In this document: piece after piece, positions 1 to 8,774 of the stretch
How the letters are laid out: the number at the start of each line of letters is the position of its first letter
How positions within the stretch are numbered: position 1 is the stretch's first letter
Assembly: GCA_965206365.1 (NCBI GenBank)
Contig: CBDBJL010000004.1
Coordinates: forward strand, 62,001 to 126,000
Source: CBDBJL01 sp965206365
Lineage (GTDB): Bacteria; Pseudomonadota; Alphaproteobacteria; JABAAW01; JAHZMA01
Length of the DNA: 64,000 bases
Direction of reading: 5' to 3'
The notes under the pieces: model-generated
Seen by the model: only the letters and a program-made list of their open reading frames with translations
Told to the model about the DNA's origin: nothing
The model's database searches: none
Made by a program: the position numbers and the translations under genes

Positions 1-258
1 CAGCGTAATTAAATCGCCTGTAACTTCCAGCTTACCATTACGAAACTGCCCCAAAAGTGTTTCTGCCGCATGAGAAATATGTTCTAGGCGTGGTAAATTA
101 AGGAATCCACAGGTTCCTTTAATCGTGTGCACAATCCGAAAAATCTTGGAAAGTGTCTCTTCATCATGTGGATTCTGCTCAAAGCGAACCAACTCAGTAT
201 CAAGTTCATCCATCGAATCCTGAGTTTCAGCAAGAAACTCGGTTAACAAATCATCCAT
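1..258 (-). CDS. cheA: Chemotaxis histidine kinase CheA, N-terminal fragment (runs off window)
   Basis: This is the first 86 codons of a gene that continues beyond base 1. The start is the ATG whose complement lies at 256-258, with a GGTAA-type ribosome site upstream. The translation is an Hpt (P1) domain: acidic helix with DDLLTEFLAET, then the phosphotransfer motif HTIKGTCGFL with His44 as the expected phosphorylation site. In the family, CheA autophosphorylates on this His and passes phosphate to CheY and CheB at the receptor arrays. Only P1 is visible, so a general Hpt-first hybrid kinase is the alternative, but the start and the HTIKGT motif are typical of alphaproteobacterial CheA. It agrees with the chemoreceptor and fli genes elsewhere in the window. 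Confidence 0.85.
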   Translation of the reverse strand, partial: MDDLLTEFLAETQDSMDELDTELVRFEQNPHDEETLSKIFRIVHTIKGTCGFLNLPRLEHISHAAETLLGQFRNGKLEVTGDLITL

Positions 259-524
259 TAACTTACCCCATTAAACTACCAAATCAATTTCTTTGATTTG
301 ACTAAAAAAACCCGAATAACAGCCAAAAATCACATTCTTTACACATATATCAGCCTATTAAACTTAAAAATTCTCAAAATAATCTTGCTAAAATAATCTT
401 GCTTGAAATGCAGACACTCACCCTGTTAATTAAAATCACTACTATAGTAACATGTTTTTTGTTATAACAGCAAGATAAAGCAGTATAACTGCTAGAAATA
501 AAAGATTTTTAACTGGATAAACTT

Positions 525-1925
525 TTGACAACACAAAAACAAGCTCTTATTCGCAACTGGGGTTGCCAGATGAATGTCTATGATGGTCAACGTATGGCGG
601 ATATTCTTCATCTTTTAGGCTATGAAATCACGACAAACCCTGAGCATGCTCATTTAATTATTTTTAACACTTGCCATATTCGCGAAAAAGCAACCGAAAA
701 AATTTACAGCGAACTGGGTAGGCTCAAACCCCACAAAATGTTTGCCACAAATACTGGGCGTGATCTGATTGTTGCAGTTGCCGGTTGCGTTGCGCAAGCT
801 GAAGGCGAACAAATTTTCCAAAATAGCCCTATTGTTGATATGGTTTTCGGCCCTCAATCCTATCATCGCCTCCCCCAAATGCTCGAGCAAATTGGACGCA
901 ACCGAGGGCAAAAAATCTTAAACCTAGATTTCCCAACAGAAGACAAATTTGACGCTTTACCCTTAAGTGAAAAGCCTAACCATCAGCAAAGAGCCGTAAC
1001 CGCCTTTTTAACCATTCAAGAAGGTTGTGATAAATTTTGTAATTTTTGTGTCGTACCCTACACAAGAGGTGCTGAATTTTCGCGCCCAGCAACCAAAATA
1101 TTTATCGAAGCTGAGAATTTAATTGCCAATGGTGCCGAAGAAATTACCTTGCTCGGACAAAATGTTAATGCCTGGCAGGGTACAGGAATCGATGGGAAAG
1201 ATTGGAGTTTTGCCAGATTATTATATGGAATCGCAGAAAAATTCCCCAAGCTGAAACGGTTGCGTTATACCACATCGCATCCACATGATATGACCGACGA
1301 ATTGCTTCGCGCCCATGGGTATGGTGAAATCCCTCAGCTGATGCCTTACCTGCATTTACCAATCCAATCGGGTAGTGATGCGATTTTGCAAGCCATGAAT
1401 CGCAAACATACCGCCAAAGATTACTATAAAATTATCGAAAAATTACGCCATTACCGTGATAATATTGCCTTATCTTCCGATTTTATTGTCGGTTTTCCGG
1501 GCGAAACTCAGCAAGATTTTGCCGCTACCATTAAACTAGTTCGCGAAATTAATTATGCGGCATCTTACTCTTTTAAATATTCTTCACGCCCTGGCACCCC
1601 AGCATCCTTAATGGAAATGCAAATTGCTGAACCGGTAAAATCTGAACGATTACAAATGTTGCAACAATTACTCAATGCCCAACAAAAAACCTTTAATTTA
1701 AGCTTTGTCATGCGCAATGTTCCAATATTATTTGAAAAACCCGGTAAATATACTCATCAAATTATCGGGCGCACCCCTTGGCTACAACCCGCTTATGCTG
1801 AATTAACAAGTGATTTTATTGGTAGCGAGCTTGTCTGCAACCTTACAGAATTAACGGCAAATTCTTTTGCCGCCAATGTTTTAGATCCACAAATCCATAA
1901 CCAATCCCTGGAAGTAGCTTCTTAA
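525..1925 (+). CDS. miaB: tRNA-2-methylthio-N6-dimethylallyladenosine synthase MiaB
   Basis: Radical SAM methylthiotransferase that adds the 2-methylthio group to i6A37 of tRNAs reading UNN codons. The N-terminal UPF0004 domain supplies the auxiliary cluster cysteines Cys14 (GCQMN), Cys50 (NTCHIREKA) and Cys88 (GCVAQ). The radical SAM cluster triad is Cys168, Cys172 and Cys175 (CDKFCNFC), and a TRAM-like RNA-binding tail follows. The 466 residues match the family. There is no in-frame ATG before the conserved GCQMN, so the TTG at 525 is taken as start; this puts the motif at the expected distance. It leads the classic alphaproteobacterial order miaB-phoH-ybeY-corC, with only 15 bases to phoH. 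Confidence 0.95.
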   Translation: MTTQKQALIRNWGCQMNVYDGQRMADILHLLGYEITTNPEHAHLIIFNTCHIREKATEKIYSELGRLKPHKMFATNTGRDLIVAVAGCVAQAEGEQIFQNSPIVDMVFGPQSYHRLPQMLEQIGRNRGQKILNLDFPTEDKFDALPLSEKPNHQQRAVTAFLTIQEGCDKFCNFCVVPYTRGAEFSRPATKIFIEAENLIANGAEEITLLGQNVNAWQGTGIDGKDWSFARLLYGIAEKFPKLKRLRYTTSHPHDMTDELLRAHGYGEIPQLMPYLHLPIQSGSDAILQAMNRKHTAKDYYKIIEKLRHYRDNIALSSDFIVGFPGETQQDFAATIKLVREINYAASYSFKYSSRPGTPASLMEMQIAEPVKSERLQMLQQLLNAQQKTFNLSFVMRNVPILFEKPGKYTHQIIGRTPWLQPAYAELTSDFIGSELVCNLTELTANSFAANVLDPQIHNQSLEVAS

Positions 1926-1940
1926 GCAAACCGTAAATAT

Positions 1941-2870
1941 ATGCCAATTATCACTCTGGAATTTCAACAAAATCATTTATTAAGCGCGTTAGCCAGCCCC
2001 CCTTATTCATGGCTAGATCGGTTAAGTCACAAATTAGAAATTCAAATCTCACAGCGCGGTAATTTAGTCACCCTAAAGGGCCGTACCAAACCTTGCCAAT
2101 TAGCCGCAGATTACTTGAAACAACTCTATAATTCTGCTGAACAAGACAAAATATTAGTGCCAGATAATATGGATTTTCTATTCAAAAAAATGCAAGCGGG
2201 GATTCCATTAAACCAGGCTTCACTTTCCATTGGTTCTAAAATTCTTCATGGTGCAAATAATGCCCAAATGCACTATATGAACGCCATGGCTTCTCATAGT
2301 ATTACGATTGGGGTGGGGCCTGCTGGCACAGGGAAAACCCATATTGCCGTTGGCTTTGCCGTGAAATTATTTTTGGAAGAACAGGTGCAAAAAATTATTC
2401 TCTCCCGCCCAGCTGTAGAGGCTGGTGAGAGGCTGGGATATTTACCAGGTGATATGCGCGAGAAAATTAATCCTTATTTTCAACCGATCTATGATTCTCT
2501 CCATGATTTTTTGGGTCGTGAAAAAACTGAAAAACTGATTGCAACAGGACAAATCGAAATCGCCCCTTTGGCTTTTATGCGGGGACGAACTCTAAAAAAT
2601 GCGTTTATTTTACTAGATGAGGCTCAAAATAGCACACAAACACAAATGAAAATGTTTTTAACGCGCTTAGGCAACGATAGCCGTATGGTAATTAATGGGG
2701 ATTTATCACAAATCGATCTCGTGCAATCGCAAATATCTGGACTGGAAGATGCAGTTTTACGCTTAAAGACGATAAAAAATATTGCAATTTGCCAATTTTC
2801 AATCCATGATGTAGTTAGACATTCTTTGGTAACCCAAATATTAGAGGCATATGAGACAGTTTTACCTTAA
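1941..2870 (+). CDS. phoH: PhoH-like P-loop ATPase (YbeZ type)
   Basis: Cytoplasmic P-loop NTPase of the PhoH/YbeZ family. The Walker A motif GPAGTGKT is at residues 126-133, and the Walker B-like LLDEAQNSTQTQMKMFLTR segment, a PhoH signature, lies near residue 225. The N-terminal ~110 residues form the KH-like part typical of the YbeZ branch. In E. coli YbeZ partners YbeY in rRNA and ribosome maturation, and ybeY is the next gene here, so the same role is inferred. The 309 residues are slightly shorter than many family members but all core motifs are present. It starts with ATG 15 bases after miaB. Confidence 0.93.
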   Translation: MPIITLEFQQNHLLSALASPPYSWLDRLSHKLEIQISQRGNLVTLKGRTKPCQLAADYLKQLYNSAEQDKILVPDNMDFLFKKMQAGIPLNQASLSIGSKILHGANNAQMHYMNAMASHSITIGVGPAGTGKTHIAVGFAVKLFLEEQVQKIILSRPAVEAGERLGYLPGDMREKINPYFQPIYDSLHDFLGREKTEKLIATGQIEIAPLAFMRGRTLKNAFILLDEAQNSTQTQMKMFLTRLGNDSRMVINGDLSQIDLVQSQISGLEDAVLRLKTIKNIAICQFSIHDVVRHSLVTQILEAYETVLP

Positions 2871-2939
2871 AGTGATGACCATTATATTTTTTGGGTTAAA
2901 AATAATGATCATGGATATCCTACATTCATAAATATTTTC

Positions 2940-3590
2940 ATGATCTCTGAAAAAATGAAACCCTTCGATATTGCACCTGTTGCCTTATCTTTTGATGATA
3001 ATCAGCCACCTGATCTATTAATAACAACCCATGTGGCTCCCCATTCCCCTTGGTGCGAGGCAACAATACTTGATACAATTTTACCGATAATTGCCCATGG
3101 CTATCAGCTGTTGAAAAATAATTATCCTTACTTGAAGCAAAGTGAAATTTCTTTGTTACTCAGTGATAACGCCACGATTCGAAAATTGAATCGAAAGTGG
3201 CGTACACAAGATTGCGCAACGAATGTTCTTGCATTTGCACAATTCTCACCGGAAGAATTATTTTTATCTAAGCAATTCCCTTCACCTCAAGAACTCGGTG
3301 TTCAAGAGCATAACTCTCATCATCTAGACAATAATATCTTGATAGATTCGATAAACCCACCGCTAAAAAAACCTTTAGGCGATATTGTCATCGCCTATGA
3401 AACCAGCTTTTGCGAAGCTACAGAGCAACAAATTTCTTTTGAATATCATATTGCCCATCTTTTTGTTCATGGATTTTTACACCTGCTTGGGTTAGATCAT
3501 GAAACCCTAAGCGATACTGAAGCTATGCAAACCCTAGAAATTACTATTCTTGCACAATGTGCAATTCCAAACCCTTATCTTAAAACTTAA
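2940..3590 (+). CDS. ybeY: Endoribonuclease YbeY (rRNA maturation factor)
   Basis: Zinc-dependent RNase involved in 16S rRNA 3' end processing and ribosome quality control. The metal site HGFLHLLGLDHE is intact, with His177, His181 and His187 as expected ligands. At 216 residues it is longer than the ~155 of E. coli; the excess is an N-terminal extension and a polar insertion at about residues 103-143 (rich in S, H, N and P) between the NVLAFA strand and the LGDIVI strand. The insertion is in frame, and both flanks are conserved. Its end overlaps the start of corC by 41 bases, implying translational coupling. Confidence 0.92.
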   Translation: MISEKMKPFDIAPVALSFDDNQPPDLLITTHVAPHSPWCEATILDTILPIIAHGYQLLKNNYPYLKQSEISLLLSDNATIRKLNRKWRTQDCATNVLAFAQFSPEELFLSKQFPSPQELGVQEHNSHHLDNNILIDSINPPLKKPLGDIVIAYETSFCEATEQQISFEYHIAHLFVHGFLHLLGLDHETLSDTEAMQTLEITILAQCAIPNPYLKT

Positions 3591-4590
3591 TTTTGACAAA
3601 TTTCCCCATGCGAAAAAAATATCTTTTGCAAACTCAACTTGCCATAAAATTAACGATCCTGAAAAACCTTCTGGAAAACCTTCGGGGATTTTACATTTTT
3701 TTGCTTGTTTGATCGGGTTTAGACAAACTGAATTTCGTGAACAAATTGTCGAGCTTATCGAAAAACAAGATAATACTCAAAATCAGTTAGATATTCGTGA
3801 ACGCGAGCTTATTAGTAATATTTTACAAATGAGCCAAATTAGTGTCAGCGATATTATGACCTCTCGTGGAGAAATTATTGGTATTGATTGCAATCAAAAA
3901 ATATCGGTTATTTTAGATTCTATTGCCAATAATCCCCACTCACGCTATCCACTTTATCATGAATCGTTGGATCATATTATTGGTACGATCCACACGAAAT
4001 CACTCTATCAATGGTTGCGCAAATCTGGGGATAAAAATTTTGATGATACGATGAATTTTGCGACAATTATGAAAAAACTGATCTATAAACCTACCCATGT
4101 GGCACCCTCTATGCCAGTTTTAGATTTATTATTACACATGCGCGAAGGACGGAATCACATTGCTTTTGTTGTCGATGAATATGGTGGTATTGCTGGGCTT
4201 GTTACCATTGAAGATGCGCTTGAGGAAATTGTAGGTTCGATCAAAGACGAGCATGATGTGGATTCCAGCCATAAAATCTCGTATGGTAAAGGCAATTCTT
4301 TGATCATGGATGGGCGTTTTAAGCTAGAAGAATTCACCGAAAAATGTGGTGAATTATTAGGTTTGGAAGAAAAAGCCGAAAATTTAGATACGATTGGCGG
4401 GTTAGTTGTCTATCTTGCTGGGCGCGTTCCGACCAAAGGTGAATTAATTCCTTGGGAAATAACTCAAACTAATCCTTCTGATGCCAAAAATATAAAAATT
4501 GTGGAATTTGAAGTTTTACGAAGCCTACCGAATCGGGTCGTTCAAGTGCAATTGCACGGTCTAGATCTGGATAAGCAAGACATTTTTTAA
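3550..4590 (+). CDS. corC: CorC/HlyC-type CBS-domain protein
   Basis: Cytosolic protein with two CBS domains followed by a CorC/HlyC transporter-associated domain. The pattern is clear: DIMTSRGEIIGID, then HSRYPLYHESLDHIIGTIHTK (first CBS), then AFVVDEYGGIAGLVTIEDALEEIVGSI (second CBS), then the CorC_HlyC domain with LDTIGGLVVYLAGRVP. Such proteins are linked to Mg2+/Co2+ efflux, with the exact role uncertain. The ATG at 3550 lies inside ybeY; the first ~35 residues look unstructured, and no better in-frame start is evident. In many alphaproteobacteria lnt follows this gene, but here 246 non-coding bases and the XRE gene follow. Confidence 0.9.
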   Translation: MHNVQFQTLILKLNFDKFPHAKKISFANSTCHKINDPEKPSGKPSGILHFFACLIGFRQTEFREQIVELIEKQDNTQNQLDIRERELISNILQMSQISVSDIMTSRGEIIGIDCNQKISVILDSIANNPHSRYPLYHESLDHIIGTIHTKSLYQWLRKSGDKNFDDTMNFATIMKKLIYKPTHVAPSMPVLDLLLHMREGRNHIAFVVDEYGGIAGLVTIEDALEEIVGSIKDEHDVDSSHKISYGKGNSLIMDGRFKLEEFTEKCGELLGLEEKAENLDTIGGLVVYLAGRVPTKGELIPWEITQTNPSDAKNIKIVEFEVLRSLPNRVVQVQLHGLDLDKQDIF

Positions 4591-4836
4591 TAAAAACTCT
4601 TTCTTATACCTGTTTTAAAATGTTATAGTGCCCTTGTTAGTTGTTAGAAATTATCTTTATGGTACTTTCTATAACTTTCCTGTTTATTTTGAAATAAGAG
4701 GTTTTTTGTTTAAGCTTGAATTATGCTAAGCTATGTTGGCATTGAGGTGGGAAGCGATAAATATCAAACTAAAAGAAGTCAACAATGCCCTTTTCAGGGC
4801 GATCACTGGATGTTATAAAAATTATTAGAGGATGTT

Positions 4837-5346
4837 ATGGAAAAACTTATCAAAAAATATAGACGAACTCGCCTTGGTGCCAATCTCATTGATGGCTATG
4901 TTGGACAACAATTAAGAAAACAACGGACCTTGTTAGGTTTAAGTCAACAGGCCCTTGGTGATAAAGTGGCATTAACATTTCAGCAAATTCAAAAATATGA
5001 ACGTGGCAGTAATCGTATTGGTGCTTCTCGACTTTACCAATTTTCTCAAGTGTTAAATATTCCTGTGAGTTATTTTTTTGAAGAGGTTCCTGAAGATGCT
5101 GGCAAAAAAGTTACCACACGTAATTCTGAGGGCAATTTTATCATTTCAGAAGAATCACAAGCCACTTACCAAGCTGAACCCCAAATCACCAAACGTGAAA
5201 CTTTGGAGTTGGTACGAGCTTACTATCATATTCCAAATGTTAATTTGCGAAAAAAAGTCTTCGAGCTTTGTAAAATGTTAGCAACGGATTCAAACGAAGA
5301 TCCTGAAAATGAAGATCCTGAGAATGCAAATATGGGTGAAGATTAA
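4837..5346 (+). CDS. XRE-family transcriptional regulator with acidic repeat tail
   Basis: Small DNA-binding regulator. A helix-turn-helix of the Cro/CI type spans about residues 24-80 (GQQLRKQRTLLGLSQQALGDK, then TFQQIQKYERGSNRIGASRL). It is followed by a linker and a C-terminal segment RETLELVRAYYHIPNVNLRKKVFELCK, both typical of a regulator family common in alphaproteobacteria. The C-terminus carries a short acidic tandem repeat, EDPEN twice. The ATG has a good AGAGGA ribosome site. A small hairpin (GCCCT/AGGGC, 4787-4800) lies in the leader. In related genomes this regulator often sits between lnt and metK; neither gene is here. Its targets are unknown. Confidence 0.85.
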   Translation: MEKLIKKYRRTRLGANLIDGYVGQQLRKQRTLLGLSQQALGDKVALTFQQIQKYERGSNRIGASRLYQFSQVLNIPVSYFFEEVPEDAGKKVTTRNSEGNFIISEESQATYQAEPQITKRETLELVRAYYHIPNVNLRKKVFELCKMLATDSNEDPENEDPENANMGED

Positions 5347-5374
5347 CCTTTTAAGTTTTATAATTTATCTATAA

Positions 5375-6208
5375 TTAGTGATCAGCAATAATTAGCATTA
5401 ATGGTGTGTGATCTGAGGGTTTTTGGCTTTCCCTGGGCTGTTTATCGACATAGCATGCTTGCAACCGATCTGCGATTTGAGGGGACAACAAAAAATAATC
5501 GATTCTAAGCCCTTCATCACGCTGAAATCGACTTTTCCATAAATCCCAATAGGTATAACCTCGCTCAAACGGGTGCAAAGCTCGCCACGCATCGATCATA
5601 CCATAGCCTAACAATCCATGAAATAAGCGTTTGGTTTCTGAATGCGTTAAAGCGTCTTTCGTAAATTGCTTAGGATCATACAGATCTTGCATTTGTCGAC
5701 AAACATTAAAATCACCCCCTAAAATCATCGGTTCACCCGCTGCCATTTTCACTTTAATATAATGATTTAATCGTTGCATCCAAGATAATTTATAGAGGAA
5801 TTTTTCAGATATTTCTTGCCCACCCCCACTCTGAATCGGGTTGCCATTGGGTAAATATAGACTTACAACATGAATGCCTGAAATCTTTGCCTCAATAAAA
5901 CGAGCTTGCTGATCTTGATTCACAAAATCACTTCCCAACTCATCCGCTGAATCTACCCGAATAACGGGCAAAGTATCACGAATGAGTTCAGCGGGTTCCC
6001 GACTTAAAATCGCCACACCATTATAGGATTTTTGCCCTTTAAGTAAAATTTGGTACCCACGCTCGTGAAAAGGTTGAAGCGGGAAATCTTCTGGCATCGC
6101 TTTCACTTCTTGTAGCAAAACAATATCTGGCTTGGTTACATCTAACCATCGCAAAAAACCCTCTAAACGGGCACGAATAGAGTTGACATTGAAACTGGCA
6201 ATCAACAT
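5375..6208 (-). CDS. xthA: Exodeoxyribonuclease III (AP endonuclease)
   Basis: Class II AP endonuclease of the ExoIII/EEP family acting in base excision repair. The catalytic landmarks are visible: Asn7 (SFNVNS), Glu34 (LLQEVK), the GGDFNVC segment with the Asp/Asn pair, RIDYFLLSP, and the terminal PSDHTP with the general base His. The 277 residues are usual for the family. It is convergent with the XRE gene and lies 19 bases downstream of the Fe-S carrier gene on the same strand, so the two are probably cotranscribed. Confidence 0.93.
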   Translation of the reverse strand: MLIASFNVNSIRARLEGFLRWLDVTKPDIVLLQEVKAMPEDFPLQPFHERGYQILLKGQKSYNGVAILSREPAELIRDTLPVIRVDSADELGSDFVNQDQQARFIEAKISGIHVVSLYLPNGNPIQSGGGQEISEKFLYKLSWMQRLNHYIKVKMAAGEPMILGGDFNVCRQMQDLYDPKQFTKDALTHSETKRLFHGLLGYGMIDAWRALHPFERGYTYWDLWKSRFQRDEGLRIDYFLLSPQIADRLQACYVDKQPRESQKPSDHTPLMLIIADH

Positions 6209-6227
6209 GAATTAACAAACTTAAAAA

Positions 6228-6635
6228 TTACAGTGAGAAAGATGTGCCACACCCACAGCTACTCATCGCATTGGGGTTAATAATTTGAAAACTCTCCCCT
6301 GCTAAATTCTGAGCATAATCAAGCTGAGCATCTTGCAGGTAGCTTGCCGAAATTTTATCTACCAGCACTTCCACCCCTTGCAATGCAATCATAAAATCTT
6401 GTTCTGCCACCTTATTTTCCGCACCTTCATCCAATGTCTCTAACGTAAATTCATATTGAAACCCCGAACAACCCCCGGCTTTAACGCGCACCCGCAATCG
6501 AATTTGCGTCGATTGTTGCTGAATTTCTTGTAATTTATCACATGCCGCACTGGTAAGTGTAAAATTTGTTGTCGTTACCATGTTTTGCGAAAAATCAAAA
6601 ATAATTTCTTCTTTATCGATTGTTCCTGCCATCAT
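6228..6635 (-). CDS. erpA: HesB/IscA-family iron-sulfur cluster carrier (ErpA-like)
   Basis: A-type Fe-S carrier that receives clusters from the Suf/Isc machinery and delivers them to apoproteins. The three ligand cysteines are in place: Cys56 in AGGCSGFQY, and Cys127 and Cys129 in the terminal SCGCGTSF. The first ~20 residues before VTTTNFTLT are an extension; start choices are ATG 6635, ATG 6632 and a downstream ATG at 6578. An AGGGTGA ribosome site immediately upstream favours one of the first two. ErpA and IscA cannot be separated with certainty from sequence alone. A sufE gene at 9901 suggests a Suf-type pathway in this organism. Confidence 0.87.
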   Translation of the reverse strand: MMAGTIDKEEIIFDFSQNMVTTTNFTLTSAACDKLQEIQQQSTQIRLRVRVKAGGCSGFQYEFTLETLDEGAENKVAEQDFMIALQGVEVLVDKISASYLQDAQLDYAQNLAGESFQIINPNAMSSCGCGTSFSL

Positions 6636-6781
6636 TCACCCTAAATCTTCAAAGATATTTCTTTTATACTACTCACTTTTGCTGGTAATTTGCAATATTT
6701 TTTATTTCTTAAATTTTGCGATTGCAATCAGGTGAAGAAAAGTGAATAATCTACCCTAAAGAGTTATAATAGGTAGAGTAG

Positions 6782-6979
6782 GTGGGAATGTTTTTATTTA
6801 TCTTTTTTGCGCTCACCTTAGTTGCCCTGCTTGTTGTTTTAGGGTTGGGTATTTTTTCTATGGCACGGGGCCCTGAGTTTGCGCGCAAATACAGCAATAA
6901 GATTATGCGGTTGCGTATTCTTATTCAGCTATTAGCCCTGCTGAGTTTCATGTTGTTATTATTTATTTTAGAGAAGTAA
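6782..6979 (+). CDS. HIG1-domain small inner membrane protein
   Basis: A 65-residue protein with two transmembrane helices (about residues 3-25 and 45-62) separated by a polar loop containing ARGPEFARKYSNKIMRLRI, which is the HIG1-type loop seen in many short alphaproteobacterial twin-TM proteins. The function in bacteria is not settled; the mitochondrial relatives associate with respiratory complexes. The start is GTG 6782 (AGGTAGAG upstream) or ATG 6788, whose ribosome site would be very close. It lies only 8 bases upstream of the adenosyltransferase gene, an adjacency I recall as common in alphaproteobacteria. Confidence 0.75.
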   Translation: MGMFLFIFFALTLVALLVVLGLGIFSMARGPEFARKYSNKIMRLRILIQLLALLSFMLLLFILEK

Positions 6980-6987
6980 TTCATTTT

Positions 6988-7560
6988 ATGGTTCGCCTCA
7001 ATTCTATTACAACCAAACAAGGCGATGGTGGCAAGACCATGCTGGGCAATGGTGAACTGACAACAAAATTTGATCCCAGAGTTGAAGCTTACGGTACAGT
7101 TGATGAGGCTTCTGCGGCTATTGGCTTAGCAATTGTAGCTTTACCTGAATCTAGCAATAATGAAATAAAAACTTTATTGGCAAATATTCAACAATATCTG
7201 TTTAATTTGGGCTCAATCTTATGTTGCCCTGAAGATCCGGCGAGGCCCCCTCGCCACCCCATTACTACGCACAACATCACCTTCTTGGAAACTGCCATCG
7301 CGCATTATAATGCCGATTTACCACCTTTGGAAAGCTTCATTTTATCGGGTGGAACGCAAGCTTCAGCGCATTTACATATGGCACGAACTCTGGTTCGTCG
7401 TGCGGAAAGACGCACGGTTTTGTTAAGCCAAAACGAAATTGTTCCCGAAAATGTAATTATTTACCTGAATCGCCTTTCTGATCTATTATTTATCTTAGCC
7501 CGTACGGCAAATGATAAGGGTAGGAATGATATTTTATGGCAACCCGATCTTTTAGAATAG
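6988..7560 (+). CDS. Cob(I)alamin adenosyltransferase, PduO type
   Basis: Transfers adenosyl from ATP to cob(I)alamin, giving coenzyme B12. The PduO-family signature is clear: TKQGDGGKTMLGNG near residue 9, the YGTVDEASAAIG helix, and ARTLVRRAERRTV near residue 130, which forms the ATP and subunit interface. The 190 residues match the family. It is cotranscribed with the HIG1 gene and lies 70 bases ahead of the TRAP binding protein. No cobalamin riboswitch was recognised upstream, and no B12-dependent enzyme is in the window. Confidence 0.9.
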   Translation: MVRLNSITTKQGDGGKTMLGNGELTTKFDPRVEAYGTVDEASAAIGLAIVALPESSNNEIKTLLANIQQYLFNLGSILCCPEDPARPPRHPITTHNITFLETAIAHYNADLPPLESFILSGGTQASAHLHMARTLVRRAERRTVLLSQNEIVPENVIIYLNRLSDLLFILARTANDKGRNDILWQPDLLE

Positions 7561-7630
7561 AAAATGAACCTTATTGTTATTAAAGAAAACCGCCAAGCTT
7601 TATGGCAAACCCCATAGATTTTGGAATAAA

Positions 7631-8767
7631 ATGAGTTGTATGTTGGTAAAGCAATTATCTACCTTAATGTTACGCACCTTGTTATTGCTGTGCATTGCGA
7701 ATCTATCGCTAAATTTTATGGCAACCCCTGCCTATGGCGAAACAAAAAAACCTACGTTAGATTTAGTTTTAGGGCATAACCTGAAAAATAACGACCCCTT
7801 ACTCGAATTATTCTTAAAGCGTTGGGCACATTATTTTCATCAAGTAACAGAAAAACGTGGACGAATTATTCTGCGCGGGCCACAAGATGGTAAGCGTGGC
7901 AAAAATAAGGCTGTTAGTAACGAATCTTTGCATAAAATATTACTTAATGGCAAAGTTGATTTGGCTTTTGTTAATTTATTTGAAACTCCGCAAAATGCTT
8001 TCTTTTATAGCAAATTATTCTCTTTACCCTTTGTTTCTCAAGATAGCCGTGTGGCCAGCTTGGCTTTTTGGGAAATTGCTACCGATTATCTGCAAAGTGA
8101 GTATCGACGCTTAAAGCTTTTATCCCTGCATATTGATCCCTACAGCATTGTTCATTACGGGAATCGCCCCCTAACATCTTTGGCAGATGCTCCCCTTAAT
8201 GCTCTTATTTTGCCCGGCGACTTAAAAGGGCGTATCATTGCCACGAAAAATATCCATACGGCTAATTTTATTGCCTTTACGCAAGGCACTCCCGTTAATG
8301 TTCCGTTTTTTGCCGAAGAAAAAGCTCGAACCTTTACTTTGGGAAAAATCGATGCTTTTTGGCTAAATTGGAATGATATTAAGGGGGATCAACTAAATTT
8401 TCTGAATCGCCATACTGTATTTACTGGTTTTGCTACACCTTATTATTTTGCTTTTAATCAGAAAAGTTTCAATCTATTACCGAAAGAATGGCAAAAAATT
8501 CTCCGCACAAGCTTGGGCGGGAAAAATTTAGTCAATTTTGCCATCGAAGTCACCGAGCATATTCATACCCAAGAACTACGCGCTTTGCAAAAAAAAGGAA
8601 ACATCGTATTTACCCTAAAAGATGAACAAAAACATGTTTGGCGCAATGATGCCAATCTTTATATTAACGATTTTTTTCAACATCCTGAGCATATTAACAA
8701 TGATGCAATGTTGGTAGTTTTCAACCTCATCAAAGAAAAAATAATTCAAATAGAAAATAGAAAGTAG
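7631..8767 (+). CDS. TRAP-type (DctP-like) periplasmic substrate-binding protein
   Basis: Predicted secreted solute-binding protein of the DctP family. An N-terminal hydrophobic segment (LRTLLLLCIANLSL) is followed by an Ala-x-Ala-like cleavage region (TPAYGE). The mature part shows DctP-like features: LDLVLGHNLKNNDPLLELFLKRWAHYF, the GKVDLAFVNLF substrate-lobe segment, LKGRIIATKN, and the FTLGKIDAFWLNW region. The open frame reaches back to a TTG at 7574 without a ribosome site, so ATG 7631 (or 7640) is preferred. No DctQ/DctM membrane subunits lie nearby, so the transporter partner is elsewhere or absent. The ligand cannot be predicted. Confidence 0.68.
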   Translation: MSCMLVKQLSTLMLRTLLLLCIANLSLNFMATPAYGETKKPTLDLVLGHNLKNNDPLLELFLKRWAHYFHQVTEKRGRIILRGPQDGKRGKNKAVSNESLHKILLNGKVDLAFVNLFETPQNAFFYSKLFSLPFVSQDSRVASLAFWEIATDYLQSEYRRLKLLSLHIDPYSIVHYGNRPLTSLADAPLNALILPGDLKGRIIATKNIHTANFIAFTQGTPVNVPFFAEEKARTFTLGKIDAFWLNWNDIKGDQLNFLNRHTVFTGFATPYYFAFNQKSFNLLPKEWQKILRTSLGGKNLVNFAIEVTEHIHTQELRALQKKGNIVFTLKDEQKHVWRNDANLYINDFFQHPEHINNDAMLVVFNLIKEKIIQIENRK

Positions 8768-8774
8768 AAAATCA

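Noticed and set aside
4787..4800. GCCCT/AGGGC hairpin ahead of the XRE gene as a terminator
   Set aside because: No T tract follows it, and it lies inside the leader of the next gene.
6720..6729. 10-base palindrome GATTGCAATC ahead of the HIG1 gene as an operator
   Set aside because: A single short palindrome in AT-rich DNA with no second copy is weak evidence.
7574..7630. TTG start for the TRAP binding protein
   Set aside because: There is no ribosome site, and the extra residues precede a normal signal peptide; ATG 7631 fits better.
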